A stretch of DNA of 49,161 bases from Nocardioidaceae bacterium (GCA_013696745.1 JACCXZ010000055.1:1-49161); one strand, 5' to 3'; numbered from the stretch's first letter, positions 15,763-24,761 are shown. A program made the numbers and translations. Notes: generated by a model not told the origin, from the sequence alone.

Positions 15763-17268
15763 ATGGCCCGCGAAGTCGATGAACAGTTCCTGGCGCTGCC
15801 GCTGCGGCGCCTGGCAGATGCAAGCCTGCAACGGGCCCGAGACTTCGGCGTCCAGCACGCCGACTTCCGACTCGAGCGACTGCGCAGCCAAGACGTACGG
15901 CTGCGCGACGGCGTGTTGGAGGGCGCCCACGACGGTGAGGACGTCGGCTTCGCTGTCCGGGTCATCGCGGACGGGACATGGGGCTTCGCGTCCTGCGTCG
16001 AGCTGAGCACCGAGGCAGCCGTCCGTACCACCGAGGAGGCGATCCGGGTGGCCCAGGTGTCGGCAGCGATCAGCAGCGAGCGCATCGAGATGGCCCCCGA
16101 GCCGGTGTACGCCGATGTCTCCTGGGTGTCCGCCTACGACATCGACCCGCTGTCGGTACCGGTCGCGGACAAGGTCGAACGACTCGGCGGGTGGAGTCGC
16201 CGGCTGATGGCCTCGGACTCGGTGGCGCATGTCTCCGCCGCGGTCTCGCAGGTGGTCGAGAACAAGTTCTACACCGACCTGGCCGGCACCACGACGACCC
16301 AGCAGCGGGTCCGACTGCACCCGTTGCTCGAAGCCTACGGCGCCGACGACGCCAGCGGGCGTATCGACTCCATGCGCACCATCGCGCCGCCGGTGGGCCG
16401 CGGTTGGGAGTACCTCGTCGACGGCTACGACTGGGACGCCGAGCTCGCCGAGCTGCCGTCGCTGCTGGCCGAGAAGCTCACCGCCAAGTCGGTGGACGCG
16501 GGCGTCCTCGACCTCGTGATCGACCCGTCCAACCTGTGGCTCACCATTCACGAGTCGATCGGTCACGCCACCGAGCTGGACCGGGCCCTGGGCTACGAGG
16601 CGAACTACGCCGGCACCTCGTTCGCGACCTACGACAAGCTGGGCTCGCTACGGTACGGCTCCGAGGTGATGCAGGTCACCGGCGACCGGACGGTCGAGCA
16701 CGGGTTGTCGACGATCGGCTACGACGACGAGGGCGTGGCCACGCAGAGCTGGGACATCGTGCGCGACGGCACCCTGGTCGGCTACCAGCTCGACCGTCGG
16801 ATGGCGGCCATGAAGGGCCTGGGCCGCTCCAACGGCTGTGCCTTCGCCGACTCCCCCGGTCACATCCCGATCCAGCGGATGGCCAACGTCTCGCTGGCTG
16901 CGGACCCGGCCGGGCCGAGCACCCAGGAGCTGATCGGTCGTGTCGAGGACGGCTTGTACGTCGTCGGCGACCGCTCCTGGTCCATCGACATGCAGCGCTT
17001 CAACTTTCAGTTCACCGGCCAACGGTTCTTCCGGATCGAGAACGGCCGACTCGCCGGCCAGGTCCGCGACGTCGCCTACCAGGCCACCACGACCGACTTC
17101 TGGGGCTCCATGGAGGCCGTGGGTGGACCCGACACCTATGTCCTCGGCGGCGCCTTCAACTGCGGCAAGGCACAGCCGGGTCAGGTGGCTCCGGTGAGTC
17201 ACGGTGCTCCGTCGGCATTGTTCCGGGGCGTGCACGTCCTCAACACCCAGGCGGAGGCAGGTCGATGA
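15763..17268 (+). CDS. tldD: TldD, metalloprotease subunit of the TldD/TldE complex
   Basis: The 501-residue protein has the TldD zinc motif HESIGH at about 263-268 (HExxxH), followed by ATELDRALGYEANYAGTSF, a signature of the family. The C-terminal part keeps the GGxDTYVLGGAFNCGKAQPGQ segment. TldD forms a heterodimer with TldE; in E. coli it degrades unfolded peptides and matures microcin B17 and the CcdA antitoxin. It overlaps tldE by four bases, which fits a 1:1 complex. No peptide-antibiotic precursor was found nearby, so a housekeeping peptide-degrading role is most likely. Confidence 0.95.
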   Translation: MAREVDEQFLALPLRRLADASLQRARDFGVQHADFRLERLRSQDVRLRDGVLEGAHDGEDVGFAVRVIADGTWGFASCVELSTEAAVRTTEEAIRVAQVSAAISSERIEMAPEPVYADVSWVSAYDIDPLSVPVADKVERLGGWSRRLMASDSVAHVSAAVSQVVENKFYTDLAGTTTTQQRVRLHPLLEAYGADDASGRIDSMRTIAPPVGRGWEYLVDGYDWDAELAELPSLLAEKLTAKSVDAGVLDLVIDPSNLWLTIHESIGHATELDRALGYEANYAGTSFATYDKLGSLRYGSEVMQVTGDRTVEHGLSTIGYDDEGVATQSWDIVRDGTLVGYQLDRRMAAMKGLGRSNGCAFADSPGHIPIQRMANVSLAADPAGPSTQELIGRVEDGLYVVGDRSWSIDMQRFNFQFTGQRFFRIENGRLAGQVRDVAYQATTTDFWGSMEAVGGPDTYVLGGAFNCGKAQPGQVAPVSHGAPSALFRGVHVLNTQAEAGR

Positions 17269-18653
17269 GTCGCACGTTTCCCCACCAGCTGGCCGAGCAG
17301 GGGCTCGAGTCCTCCACCGCGGACGGCTGTGTCGTGCTGGTCGACGCCTCGACGAGTGCCAACCTGCGCTGGGCCAACAACACGCTCACGACCAACGGGC
17401 TGATGCACGGCTCGCAGGTCACCGTCATCTCCACCGTCGACGGTGGACAGGGCGTGGCCTCCGGCGCTGTCTCGCGCAGCGCCTCGAGCCTGGACGACGT
17501 CCGTTCCCTGGTGCAGGCAGCCGACGCGGCTGCACGGTCCGCCGGCCCCGCGGACGACGCTGCCGATCTCCTCGGCGGCGACGCCGACGCCGACTTCGCC
17601 GAAGACGCCGAACCCACCTCGATCTCGGTCTTCGACGAGCTCGCACCGGCCCTGGGTGAAGCCTTCGGCCGGGCCCGAAGCGCCAACCAGCTGCTGTACG
17701 GATACGTCGAGCACACGGTCTTCACGACGTACGTCGCAACGTCGTCGGGCTTGCGCAGACGCCATGTGCAACCGACCGGGCACATCGGGATCACCGGCAA
17801 GTCCACTGACCTCGTCAGCTCCGCCTGGGTGGGTCAGTCCACGCGCGACTTCTGCGACGTCGACGCCACCGCCCTGGACAATGAGCTGGTCCGCAGGCTC
17901 GGCTGGGCGCAGCGGACGGTGGCCCTGCCCGCGGGGCGGTACGACACGATCCTCCCGCCGACGGCGGTGGCCGACCTGCTGATCTACGCGTACTGGACGG
18001 CCGGCGCGCGCGACGCGCTGGAAGGACAGACGGTCTACGGCAGGCCGGGTGGCGGTACCCGTGTCGGGGAGCAGCTGTCCCGGCACCCGGTGCAGCTGTG
18101 GTCCGACCCGGAGCACGCGGGGCTGCAGTGCGCGCCGTTCGTCACCGCCGCGGCCTCCTCCAGCCAGAGCAGCGTCTTCGATAACGGCTTGCCGCTGCAA
18201 CGCACCCACTGGATCAGCGACGGACGGCTCACCGCCCTGGGTCAGACCCGCCGCTCGGCCGGGCTGTCCGACCTCCCGGTGACCCCGTTCGTCGACAACC
18301 TGGTGATGGATGTCGACGGTGCCGCGGGATCCGTCGAGGACCTCGTCGCCGGTACGAAGCGGGGCCTGCTGCTCACCTGCCTGTGGTACATCCGCGAGGT
18401 GGACCCACAGACGCTCCTGCTGACCGGTCTGACCAGGGACGGCGTCTACCTCGTGGAGGACGGTGAGGTGACGGGGGCAGTCAACAACTTCCGCTTCAAC
18501 GAGAGCCCTGTCGACCTGCTGGACAGGTTCAGCCGGGCCGGGGGCACCGTGCCGTCATTCTCGCGGGAGTGGGGCGACTACTTCCCGCGCACCGCCACCC
18601 CGCCGCTGCAGGTGCCGGACTTCAACATGAGCAGCGTCAGCCAGGCGCAGTAG
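17265..18653 (+). CDS. tldE: TldE (PmbA), non-catalytic partner of TldD
   Basis: The 462-residue protein has the same fold as TldD but lacks the HExxxH zinc motif, as expected of TldE/PmbA. Recognisable segments include SANLRWANNTLTTNG near the N-terminus, TGHIGITGKSTDL, and PVTPFVDNLVM, TCLWYIREVD and VNNFRFNESP toward the C-terminus. The long upstream open frame is a shadow of tldD; the true ATG at 17265 overlaps the tldD stop as ATGA. It ends 23 bases from the oppositely oriented TSUP permease gene, with little room for a terminator. Confidence 0.93.
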   Translation: MSRTFPHQLAEQGLESSTADGCVVLVDASTSANLRWANNTLTTNGLMHGSQVTVISTVDGGQGVASGAVSRSASSLDDVRSLVQAADAAARSAGPADDAADLLGGDADADFAEDAEPTSISVFDELAPALGEAFGRARSANQLLYGYVEHTVFTTYVATSSGLRRRHVQPTGHIGITGKSTDLVSSAWVGQSTRDFCDVDATALDNELVRRLGWAQRTVALPAGRYDTILPPTAVADLLIYAYWTAGARDALEGQTVYGRPGGGTRVGEQLSRHPVQLWSDPEHAGLQCAPFVTAAASSSQSSVFDNGLPLQRTHWISDGRLTALGQTRRSAGLSDLPVTPFVDNLVMDVDGAAGSVEDLVAGTKRGLLLTCLWYIREVDPQTLLLTGLTRDGVYLVEDGEVTGAVNNFRFNESPVDLLDRFSRAGGTVPSFSREWGDYFPRTATPPLQVPDFNMSSVSQAQ

Positions 18654-18676
18654 CCAGGTGGGGCCCGCTGCCGACC

Positions 18677-19480
18677 TCAGGCCAGCAGCGCCACGATCGC
18701 GACGACACCCACCACCACGACGAACGCCCGGAAGGCGATGGGCGGCAGGGCACGCCCGATCCGGGCGCCCATCAGCCCGCCGAGCGTGGCGCCGAGGGCG
18801 ATCAGCCCGACCACGTCCCACCGGACGTCGGCGACCACGACGAAGACGACGCCGGCAACCAGGTTGACGAGCATGGCCAGCACGTTCTTGACAGCGTTCA
18901 GCCGCTGCAGGTCATCGCCGATCCCGATGCCCATGACCGCGAGCAGCAGCACGCCCTGTGCCGCTCCGAAGTAGCCGCCGTACACACCCGTGAGCAGCAC
19001 CAGGCCCCAGACCAGCAGGGAACCGTGCGGCGGCCTGGCCACGTGCGCCACCGCGTCCACGTCGCCACCAGCGGCCGCCAGTGCCTGGCCCGCGGCGCGG
19101 TCCTTCAGCCACCGGCTCACCCACGGCTGCACGGCCACCAGTACGACGCCCAGCCCGATCAGCACCGGCACCACGGCGTCGAACGCCGACGACGGCAAGG
19201 TCAACAACAACACGGCGCCCAGGACACCGCCGAGCACCGAGGCCATGCCCAGCCGCAGCAGCCTGCTGCGCTGCCCCCGGAGCTCACGCCGGTACCCGAC
19301 GGCACCTGCCAACGATCCCGGCACCAGACCCACGGTGTTGGACACGTTGGCGGTGACCGGCGGGTAACCGAGCGCCAGCAGCGTCGGGAACGTCACGAGG
19401 GTTCCCGAGCCGACGATGACGTTGATGCTGCCGGCAGCCGTGCCGGCCAGGACGATCAGGCAGGCGTCGAGCCAGCTCAC
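18677..19480 (-). CDS. TSUP (TauE/SafE) family membrane permease
   Basis: The 267-residue membrane protein has about eight hydrophobic helices in two repeats. The N-terminal repeat contains the family GSINVIVGSGTLVTFPTLLA segment and the second GVYGGYFGAAQGVLLL; these paired Gly-rich loops are hallmarks of TauE/SafE permeases. Members move sulfite, sulfoacetate, thiosulfate or other small anions across the membrane. The exact substrate cannot be read here. Its GTG start overlaps the SPFH gene stop by four bases (GTGA), placing it last in an NfeD-SPFH-TSUP operon. Confidence 0.88.
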   Translation of the reverse strand: MSWLDACLIVLAGTAAGSINVIVGSGTLVTFPTLLALGYPPVTANVSNTVGLVPGSLAGAVGYRRELRGQRSRLLRLGMASVLGGVLGAVLLLTLPSSAFDAVVPVLIGLGVVLVAVQPWVSRWLKDRAAGQALAAAGGDVDAVAHVARPPHGSLLVWGLVLLTGVYGGYFGAAQGVLLLAVMGIGIGDDLQRLNAVKNVLAMLVNLVAGVVFVVVADVRWDVVGLIALGATLGGLMGARIGRALPPIAFRAFVVVVGVVAIVALLA

Positions 19481-20622
19481 CGGGCCTGCGGGTCCTCCCC
19501 CGGCGGAGTCGACTCCGGTGTCCCTGCCCCGGGTTCTGGCGTGGCAGCACCCGGTAGGGCGCCCGACCCGCGCGACTTGGGCTCGGCCTGGCGGGCCGAC
19601 GCGATCGCCTCCTGGACCTCGCGCTGCGCCTCGCTGAGGCCCTCGGGGCGGTCGGAGACCACCGGGGCGTCGAGGTCCACCCTTTTCCTCGGGCCACCAC
19701 TGTCCTGGGGGATGCCGGGGCTGGAGCCGAACGCGGTGCCGAGGCCCTTGAGGGCGTCACCGATCTCGCTGGGGATTATCCACATCTTGTTGGACTCCCC
19801 CTCGGCGATCTTGGGCAGCATCTGCAGGTACTGGTAGGAGAGCAAGGACTGGTCGGGAGCACCGTCGTGGATCGCCTGGAACACCGTCTGAATGGCCTGC
19901 GCCTCCCCCTGTGCGCGCAGGATGGAAGCCTCCCGGTCGGCCTGGGCCCGCAGGATCAACGCCTCGCGGTCACCTTCGGCGGTCAGGATCGAGGACTGCT
20001 TCTCGCCCTCGGCGGTGAGGATCGCGCCCTGGCGTGACCCCTCGGCGGTGAGGATCGCGGCCCGCTTGTCACGATCGGCGCGCATCTGCTTCTCCATCGA
20101 GTCCTTGATCGACGGCGGAGGATCAATGCCCTTGAGCTCGACCCGGTTCACCCGGATGCCCCACTTGCCGGTCGCCTCGTCCAGCACCCCGCGCAGCGCG
20201 GTGTTGATCTGGTCGCGGCTGGTCAGCGACTGCTCCAAAGTCATGCCACCGATGATGTTGCGCAGCGTCGTCATGGTCAGCTGCTCGATCGCCTGGATGT
20301 AGTTCGCGATCTCGTACGTGGCGGCTACCGGGTTGCCGACCTGGAAGTAGATGACGGTGTCGATGGAGACCACCAGGTTGTCCTCGGTGATGACCGGCTG
20401 CGGCGGGAAGGACACCACCTGCTCGCGCAGGTCGATCGTGTAGCGGACCTTGTCCACGAACGGCGTGACGACGTTCAGCCCGGCCGACAAGGTGGTGCGG
20501 TACTTCCCGAAGCGCTCGACGATGCCCGCCCGAGCCTGCGGCACGATCTTGACCGTCTTCGCCAGGGTGAGCACCACCAGCGCGGCGAACAACAGCAATA
20601 AGATGGGGAGCCCGTATTCCAT
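19477..20622 (-). CDS. SPFH/stomatin-family membrane scaffold protein (QmcA-like)
   Basis: The 381-residue protein has one N-terminal membrane helix (LPILLLLFAALVVLTLA, residues 5-21) and an SPFH/PHB domain (about 22-180, including IVERFGKYRTTLSAGLN and RVELKGIDPPPSI). Five consecutive 11-residue repeats follow at 190-244 (ILTAEG...ILRAQ). They should form a right-handed coiled coil for ring assembly. The last 80 residues are Pro/Gly/Glu rich and probably disordered. SPFH proteins of this type form large membrane cages and pair with NfeD proteins, and the upstream gene is nfeD. ATG at 20622 has GAGAGG six bases upstream. Confidence 0.92.
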   Translation of the reverse strand: MEYGLPILLLLFAALVVLTLAKTVKIVPQARAGIVERFGKYRTTLSAGLNVVTPFVDKVRYTIDLREQVVSFPPQPVITEDNLVVSIDTVIYFQVGNPVAATYEIANYIQAIEQLTMTTLRNIIGGMTLEQSLTSRDQINTALRGVLDEATGKWGIRVNRVELKGIDPPPSIKDSMEKQMRADRDKRAAILTAEGSRQGAILTAEGEKQSSILTAEGDREALILRAQADREASILRAQGEAQAIQTVFQAIHDGAPDQSLLSYQYLQMLPKIAEGESNKMWIIPSEIGDALKGLGTAFGSSPGIPQDSGGPRKRVDLDAPVVSDRPEGLSEAQREVQEAIASARQAEPKSRGSGALPGAATPEPGAGTPESTPPGEDPQAR

Positions 20623-20657
20623 GTCGTACCTCTCGTCGTTCGCTGGTCGTGCCTCGT

Positions 20658-21116
20658 TCAGTCGGGGTGGACGACGGCGGTGGCTCCGTCGATCTCGAAC
20701 ACGCGCACCTTGGTGCCCGGTTCGATGCGCTCGTGCGGGTCGTACGCGCGGGCGGTCCAGATCTCGCCGGAGAGCCGGACGGTACCGGCCATGTCGGTCA
20801 CCTCGTCGAGGACTACGGCGGTGCCACCCACCAGCGCCGCGTGACCGGTGACCAGCTCGGGACCACCGTGGAAGCGGGCGACGAGGTTGGGGCGCAGCAC
20901 GCCCAGGAGCCCGACGGAGATGACGATCGACACGAGGAGACTGAGGACGAACGGCAAGCCCGCGGCTGCCCCGAGCGCCCCGCCGAACACACCCAGCGCC
21001 AGCATCACGAGGACGAAGTCCATGCTGATCAACTCAGCGGCGGCCAGCAGCACCCCGGCGCCCGCCCAGCCGACCCAGGGATTGTTCTGCATGAACTCAC
21101 CCAGGGACTCCCACAT
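20658..21116 (-). CDS. NfeD-family membrane protein
   Basis: The 152-residue protein has three or four helices in the first 75 residues (VGWAGAGVLLAAAELIS, FVLVMLALGVFGGALGAAAG, FVLSLLVSIVISVGLLGVL). A C-terminal OB-fold domain follows at about 85-150 (VTGHAALVGGTAVVLDEV, then TVRLSGEIWTARA and IEPGTKVRVFEIDGATAVV). This is the short NfeD form, without a protease domain, that partners SPFH proteins. It starts only nine bases after the ABC ATPase stop codon and has its own leaderless-type promoter overlapping that stop. Confidence 0.9.
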   Translation of the reverse strand: MWESLGEFMQNNPWVGWAGAGVLLAAAELISMDFVLVMLALGVFGGALGAAAGLPFVLSLLVSIVISVGLLGVLRPNLVARFHGGPELVTGHAALVGGTAVVLDEVTDMAGTVRLSGEIWTARAYDPHERIEPGTKVRVFEIDGATAVVHPD

Positions 21117-21122
21117 GGCGCC

Positions 21123-21128
21123 AGCCTA
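21123..21128 (-). promoter_or_regulatory. -10 element for leaderless nfeD transcript, overlapping the ABC gene stop codon
   Basis: On the minus strand TAGGCT (21128-21123) is followed by six bases and the nfeD ATG at 21116. The first three bases of the hexamer are the TAG stop codon of the ABC ATPase gene. Confidence 0.55.
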
Positions 21129-21929
21129 GCCGCCCGGCAAGGCACGGGTCCGTCGGCGCGCGCTCCAGCGGCCGTCTGTCTGGCGCAGCTCGAGGGGCAT
21201 CCCGAAGGCAGCGGAGAGCTGCACCTCGGTGAGCGCCTGCGCCAACGGTCCTGCGGCCACGACACGACCGTCGCGCAGCAGCAGCGCGTGGGTGAAACCG
21301 GGGGGGATCTCCTCGACGTGGTGACTGACCATCAATGTGGTGGGAGCGGCCGGATCCGACGCCAGCACCTCCAGCGTGCTCACCAGGTCCTCGCGGCCGC
21401 CGAGGTCCAGGCCGGCGGCGGGTTCATCCAGCAGCAGGAGCTCCGGGTCGGCCATCAGGGCCCGTGCGATCTGGACCCGCTTGCGCTCACCCTCGCTCAG
21501 CGTCCCGAACGTCCTGTCCGCCAGGTGCGCGACCCCGACCTCGAGCAGCAGGCGCCGGGCCCGTTCGTGGTCCACGTGGTCGTACGCCTCCCGCCAGCGG
21601 CCCACCACGGCGTACGCGGCGGACATCACGAGATCAGCAACCCGTTCGCCGCGGGGCACCCGGTCGGCCAACTCCGTGCTGGTCAGGCCGATCCTGGGTC
21701 GCAGCTCGAAGACGTCGACAGCACCGACCAGCTCGCCGAGGAGACCGACGAGTCCCTCGCTGGGGTACAGGTGCGTGCTGATCACCGAGAGCAGGGTCGT
21801 CTTTCCTGCGCCGTTCGGCCCGAGGACCACCCAGCGCTCACCCTCCTGGACCTGCAGAGAGACGCCGTCCAGCAGCCGGCGAGGCCCACGGATCACGGAC
21901 ACGTCGGCGAGCTCGACGACAGTGCTCAT
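21126..21929 (-). CDS. Stand-alone ABC ATP-binding protein
   Basis: The 267-residue ATPase has Walker A GPNGAGKTT (about 38-46), signature LSEGERKRVQIARAL, Walker B LLLLDEP and switch HVEE in SHHVEEIPPGF. The signature has Glu in place of the usual second Gly (LSEGE), a variation seen in ModF- and Ycf16-like single ATPases. No permease gene is adjacent. The GVGxL... HLYPSEG spacing and single domain resemble conserved actinobacterial ABC proteins of unknown partner. The start is ATG with a GGGGG ribosome site. It is divergent from the unknown gene at 21992. Confidence 0.85.
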   Translation of the reverse strand: MSTVVELADVSVIRGPRRLLDGVSLQVQEGERWVVLGPNGAGKTTLLSVISTHLYPSEGLVGLLGELVGAVDVFELRPRIGLTSTELADRVPRGERVADLVMSAAYAVVGRWREAYDHVDHERARRLLLEVGVAHLADRTFGTLSEGERKRVQIARALMADPELLLLDEPAAGLDLGGREDLVSTLEVLASDPAAPTTLMVSHHVEEIPPGFTHALLLRDGRVVAAGPLAQALTEVQLSAAFGMPLELRQTDGRWSARRRTRALPGG

Positions 21930-21979
21930 GATCCCCCACGCAGACGACGGACGGGTGCGGATCCAACCTAGCGGGCGGA

Positions 21980-21985
21980 TATGGT
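21980..21985 (+). promoter_or_regulatory. -10 element for a leaderless transcript
   Basis: TATGGT ends six bases before the GTG start at 21992. Confidence 0.55.
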
Positions 21986-21991
21986 CGGCTC

Positions 21992-22732
21992 GTGGACGCA
22001 CTGCCCCGCTCCGGCCGACTGGTCTGCTGGTTCAACGCCTGGACCGTCGGCGAGGCCACTCCAGACGACCTGCCCGAACTCGTCCTCGGCGGCGATGCGG
22101 CTCACGACGTCGTGGGTCTCACCGACACTCCGCAGCCGCTGCTGCTGGCTGCCGGGCGGCTGCGTCTGGGCGGCGGCGGTGCGTCGCTGAGCCTTCCCGC
22201 GGCCGGTGACCCGGTGGGTCTGACCGGCCCCCCGGAGCTCACCATGGCTGCGATGGAGGCAGGCGAGGCGGCCCTGTTCCCGTACGCCGGCGTGGCGCTG
22301 GTGCCCGAGGTCGTCGGCGCCGGGGTGTTCTGGCAGGCGCTGGCGTGCGCTCCCGCCGCCGGCGCAGCCGTCGGCGTGCGGGCGGCCGAGCGCTGGTTGC
22401 GGGAGGCGCTGCTGGGGTGCGCCGAACGTCTGCTGGCTCTCGACGTCGCCACCTGGCGTCCGGAGATCTCCGACGCCCTGTCCGGCATCCGTGAGAAACG
22501 GGACGCGCCGCTTCCTCGGGGTTACTCCCCCCACGCCTCCCAGCTGGCGGCGCTGGCACTGCGCTGCCACACGATCGTCGACCTCGCACACCAGAACGGG
22601 TCGGCCACGGTGACGAGCCGCGAGGAGGTCGCGCGCGCACAGGCACTGGGAGCGCTGGACCGTGCCGCCCGGCACGCGCTGGTGGCTGCCTGCTCCGACG
22701 TCCCCCGACGGGGCCACGCACGTGTCCGCTGA
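21992..22732 (+). CDS. Conserved actinobacterial protein of unknown function
   Basis: The 246-residue, Ala/Leu-rich protein has no signal peptide and no catalytic motif I can identify. The N-terminal half (RLVCWFNAWTVGEATPDDL, then GGDAAHDVVGL) looks like a compact alpha/beta fold and the C-terminal half is mainly helical. It has a GTG start with a leaderless-type -10 element. It overlaps serB by 11 bases, so the two are co-expressed. Upstream, divergent, is an ABC ATPase. From memory, similar proteins sit beside serB in other actinobacteria. The function is open. Confidence 0.75.
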   Translation: MDALPRSGRLVCWFNAWTVGEATPDDLPELVLGGDAAHDVVGLTDTPQPLLLAAGRLRLGGGGASLSLPAAGDPVGLTGPPELTMAAMEAGEAALFPYAGVALVPEVVGAGVFWQALACAPAAGAAVGVRAAERWLREALLGCAERLLALDVATWRPEISDALSGIREKRDAPLPRGYSPHASQLAALALRCHTIVDLAHQNGSATVTSREEVARAQALGALDRAARHALVAACSDVPRRGHARVR

Positions 22733-23957
22733 GCCGGGCCCGGACCCGCTCGAGCGCCCTACCCTGCTGGTGACGCTCACCGGGGTGGACCGGCCAGGTG
22801 TGGTCATGCGTGTGTTCGAGGCAGCGTCGCGCTCTGGCGTCGACGTCCTGGACATCGAGCAGGTGGTGCTGCGCGGCACTCTGGTGCTCGGCGTGCTGCT
22901 GACGAGCCCACGCGACGAGAAGGGCCTGGTGACAGCCCTCGAACACGTCGCCGACGAGCTGGGGATGGCGGTCGACGTGGTCCGCGGGACCGGTGACAAC
23001 GCAGACCGCACGTCTGGGCGTTTCCACGTCACCGTGATCGGTGCACCGCTCAGGCCGACCGCCATGGCCGCTGTCGCCGGTCGGATCGCCGACACCGGCG
23101 CCAACATCGACCGGATCGTGCGCATGGCCCGTTACCCGGTCACCGCCATCGATCTGGACGTGTCCGGGGCGCCGGGGCAGATGCTGCGGTCGGCGCTGGC
23201 CGCCGAGGCGGTGGCCCGGCAGATCGACATCGCGGTCCAGCCGGCCGGCATCTTGCGGCACGCGCAGCGGCTGATCGTGATGGACGTCGACTCCACCCTC
23301 GTTCAGGGCGAGGTGATCGAGATGCTGGCCAGCCACGCGGGCTACCTGGGCCAAGTGCGCGAGGTCACCGAGCGCGCCATGGCCGGCGAGCTGGACTTCG
23401 AGGAGTCCCTGCGGGCGCGGGTGTCGCTGCTGCGCGGGGTTCCCGCCTCGGCCCTCGACGACGTGCACGCGTCGCTGGTCTACACCCCCGGTGCCCGCAC
23501 GATGATCAGGACCCTGCTGCGGCTGGGGTACCGGTTCGCGCTGGTTTCCGGCGGGTTCACCCACGTCATCAAACGCATCGCCCGGGACCTCGGTGTGCAC
23601 TACTACGCGGCCAACGAGCTCGAGGTAATCGACGGGCGATTGACCGGCCAGGTCGTCGGGGACGTGCTCGACCGGGCCGGCAAGGCCACCGCGCTGCGTC
23701 GCTTCGCCCAGCAGGCGGGAATCGGGCTGCCCAGCACGATAGCGATCGGCGACGGGGCCAACGACCTGGACATGCTCGCGGCCGCAGGGCTCGGCGTCGC
23801 GTTCAACGCCCAACCGGTGGTCCGGGCCGCGGCGGACACGTCGGTGACCGTTCCGTACCTCGACACGATCATCTACCTGCTCGGGATCACCCGCGAAGAG
23901 GTCGAGGCGGCTGACGCCGACGCCGGGGTGGCCACGCCGGCGCCACCCGTGACGTGA
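22722..23957 (+). CDS. serB: Phosphoserine phosphatase with N-terminal ACT region
   Basis: The 411-residue HAD-family enzyme catalyses the last step of L-serine synthesis. An N-terminal ACT module (about 12-85: VTLTGVDRPGVVMRVFEAA) and a second ACT-like part precede the catalytic core. The core has DVDST with the nucleophile Asp, SGGFTHV for motif II, and GDGANDLDML for the last motif. The two-ACT layout and length match mycobacterial SerB2 (409 residues), which is regulated by serine. The GTG start at 22722 overlaps the upstream gene. Two small hairpins follow the stop. Confidence 0.95.
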   Translation: MSAEPGPDPLERPTLLVTLTGVDRPGVVMRVFEAASRSGVDVLDIEQVVLRGTLVLGVLLTSPRDEKGLVTALEHVADELGMAVDVVRGTGDNADRTSGRFHVTVIGAPLRPTAMAAVAGRIADTGANIDRIVRMARYPVTAIDLDVSGAPGQMLRSALAAEAVARQIDIAVQPAGILRHAQRLIVMDVDSTLVQGEVIEMLASHAGYLGQVREVTERAMAGELDFEESLRARVSLLRGVPASALDDVHASLVYTPGARTMIRTLLRLGYRFALVSGGFTHVIKRIARDLGVHYYAANELEVIDGRLTGQVVGDVLDRAGKATALRRFAQQAGIGLPSTIAIGDGANDLDMLAAAGLGVAFNAQPVVRAAADTSVTVPYLDTIIYLLGITREEVEAADADAGVATPAPPVT

Positions 23958-23961
23958 GCGG

Positions 23962-23998
23962 CGGGGCGTCGTGCCCCGAGGGAATGGGAGTCACTCCC
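23962..23998. terminator. Paired hairpins between convergent serB and sixA
   Basis: CGGGGC-GTCGT-GCCCCG (23962-23978) and GGGAG-TCA-CTCCC (23986-23998) follow the serB stop by a few bases. The genes converge here, so the hairpins can serve either direction. Confidence 0.5.
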
Positions 23999-24015
23999 CC
24001 GGCGGGCCGAGCGGT

Positions 24016-24534
24016 TCAGCTGCGCGGGACGTGGAACGCGCGCACCGGGCACGTGCCGGCGGCAAGGTCGTGCCACGCCACGGGCACGTCGAGCACCGCC
24101 ACGGCCGCGGTCGGGAACCCACGCTCCGACATCGCTGCATCGTCGGCGCCGTGCGGGGCTGCGAGCGTGGACACCACGCTCTGCATCGTCGGGTTGTGAC
24201 CGACGACAAGGGCGGTCTGCACGTCCTCGTCGAGCAGGCTCAGCATCTCGACCACCTCGTCGGCCCCCGCCTGGTACAGACCGTCCAGCATCCGTACGTC
24301 CGCGGTCACTGACTCGGCGATCTGCGACCACGTCATCCGGGCCCGGCTCGCCGTCGAGACCAGTGCCTGGGTACGTCCCGGCTCCCGGTTAGCGAGCTGC
24401 GGGGCCAGCCAGTGACCCGCTGTCCGAGCATCGCGCAGCCCTCGAGTCGCCAACGGCCGACCGTGGTCCGTGGTGGCGTGCGCCTCGGCCTTGCCGTGAC
24501 GTACGACCACGAGGGTCCTGACTGAGTCGGCCAC
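24016..24534 (-). CDS. sixA: SixA-type phosphohistidine phosphatase
   Basis: The 172-residue histidine phosphatase has the catalytic VVVRHGKAE (RHG with the phospho-accepting His near residue 14). The second conserved His is in VVGHNPTM and the core Arg/Glu positions are also present. SixA in E. coli removes phosphate from histidine on phosphorelay and phosphotransferase-system proteins; the substrate here is not known. GTG 24534 is chosen because GAAGGGA lies seven to eight bases upstream. It is convergent with serB and divergent from soxR across a 305-base gap. Confidence 0.88.
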   Translation of the reverse strand: MADSVRTLVVVRHGKAEAHATTDHGRPLATRGLRDARTAGHWLAPQLANREPGRTQALVSTASRARMTWSQIAESVTADVRMLDGLYQAGADEVVEMLSLLDEDVQTALVVGHNPTMQSVVSTLAAPHGADDAAMSERGFPTAAVAVLDVPVAWHDLAAGTCPVRAFHVPRS

Positions 24535-24731
24535 GGCTACGTCCCTTCGTCGGTGTCGTCCCTCAGCATGTCAGCCGCGGGCCGCGGCCGCGGCTCTCGT
24601 CGGCGACCCTGACGTTCATCGCCCGACCTCCGCCGATCCGTGAGTTGAGTGCCGCCCAACCGTGAGTTCGTACGGCCCGACGCGCCGACTCCTCAGGGCG
24701 CGTCGCCGCGGACTCCCCATGGCACGTTGTC

Positions 24732-24761
24732 ACCGACCATGGCGTGCAACCCATGGTCGGT
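24732..24761. repeat. Inverted repeat 1 upstream of soxR
   Basis: ACCGACCATGG (24732-24742) is the exact reverse complement of CCATGGTCGGT (24751-24761), with an 8-base spacer. It overlaps the adjoining repeat by two bases. Confidence 0.8.

Noticed and set aside
15978-17264. An upstream extension of tldE, giving an 891-residue protein
   Set aside because: The extra part is an Arg-rich shadow of tldD. The ATGA overlap at 17265 and the family N-terminus set the real start.
24563-24754. A 63-codon open frame on the minus strand
   Set aside because: It crosses the inverted repeats upstream of soxR, has no ribosome site and no family resemblance.
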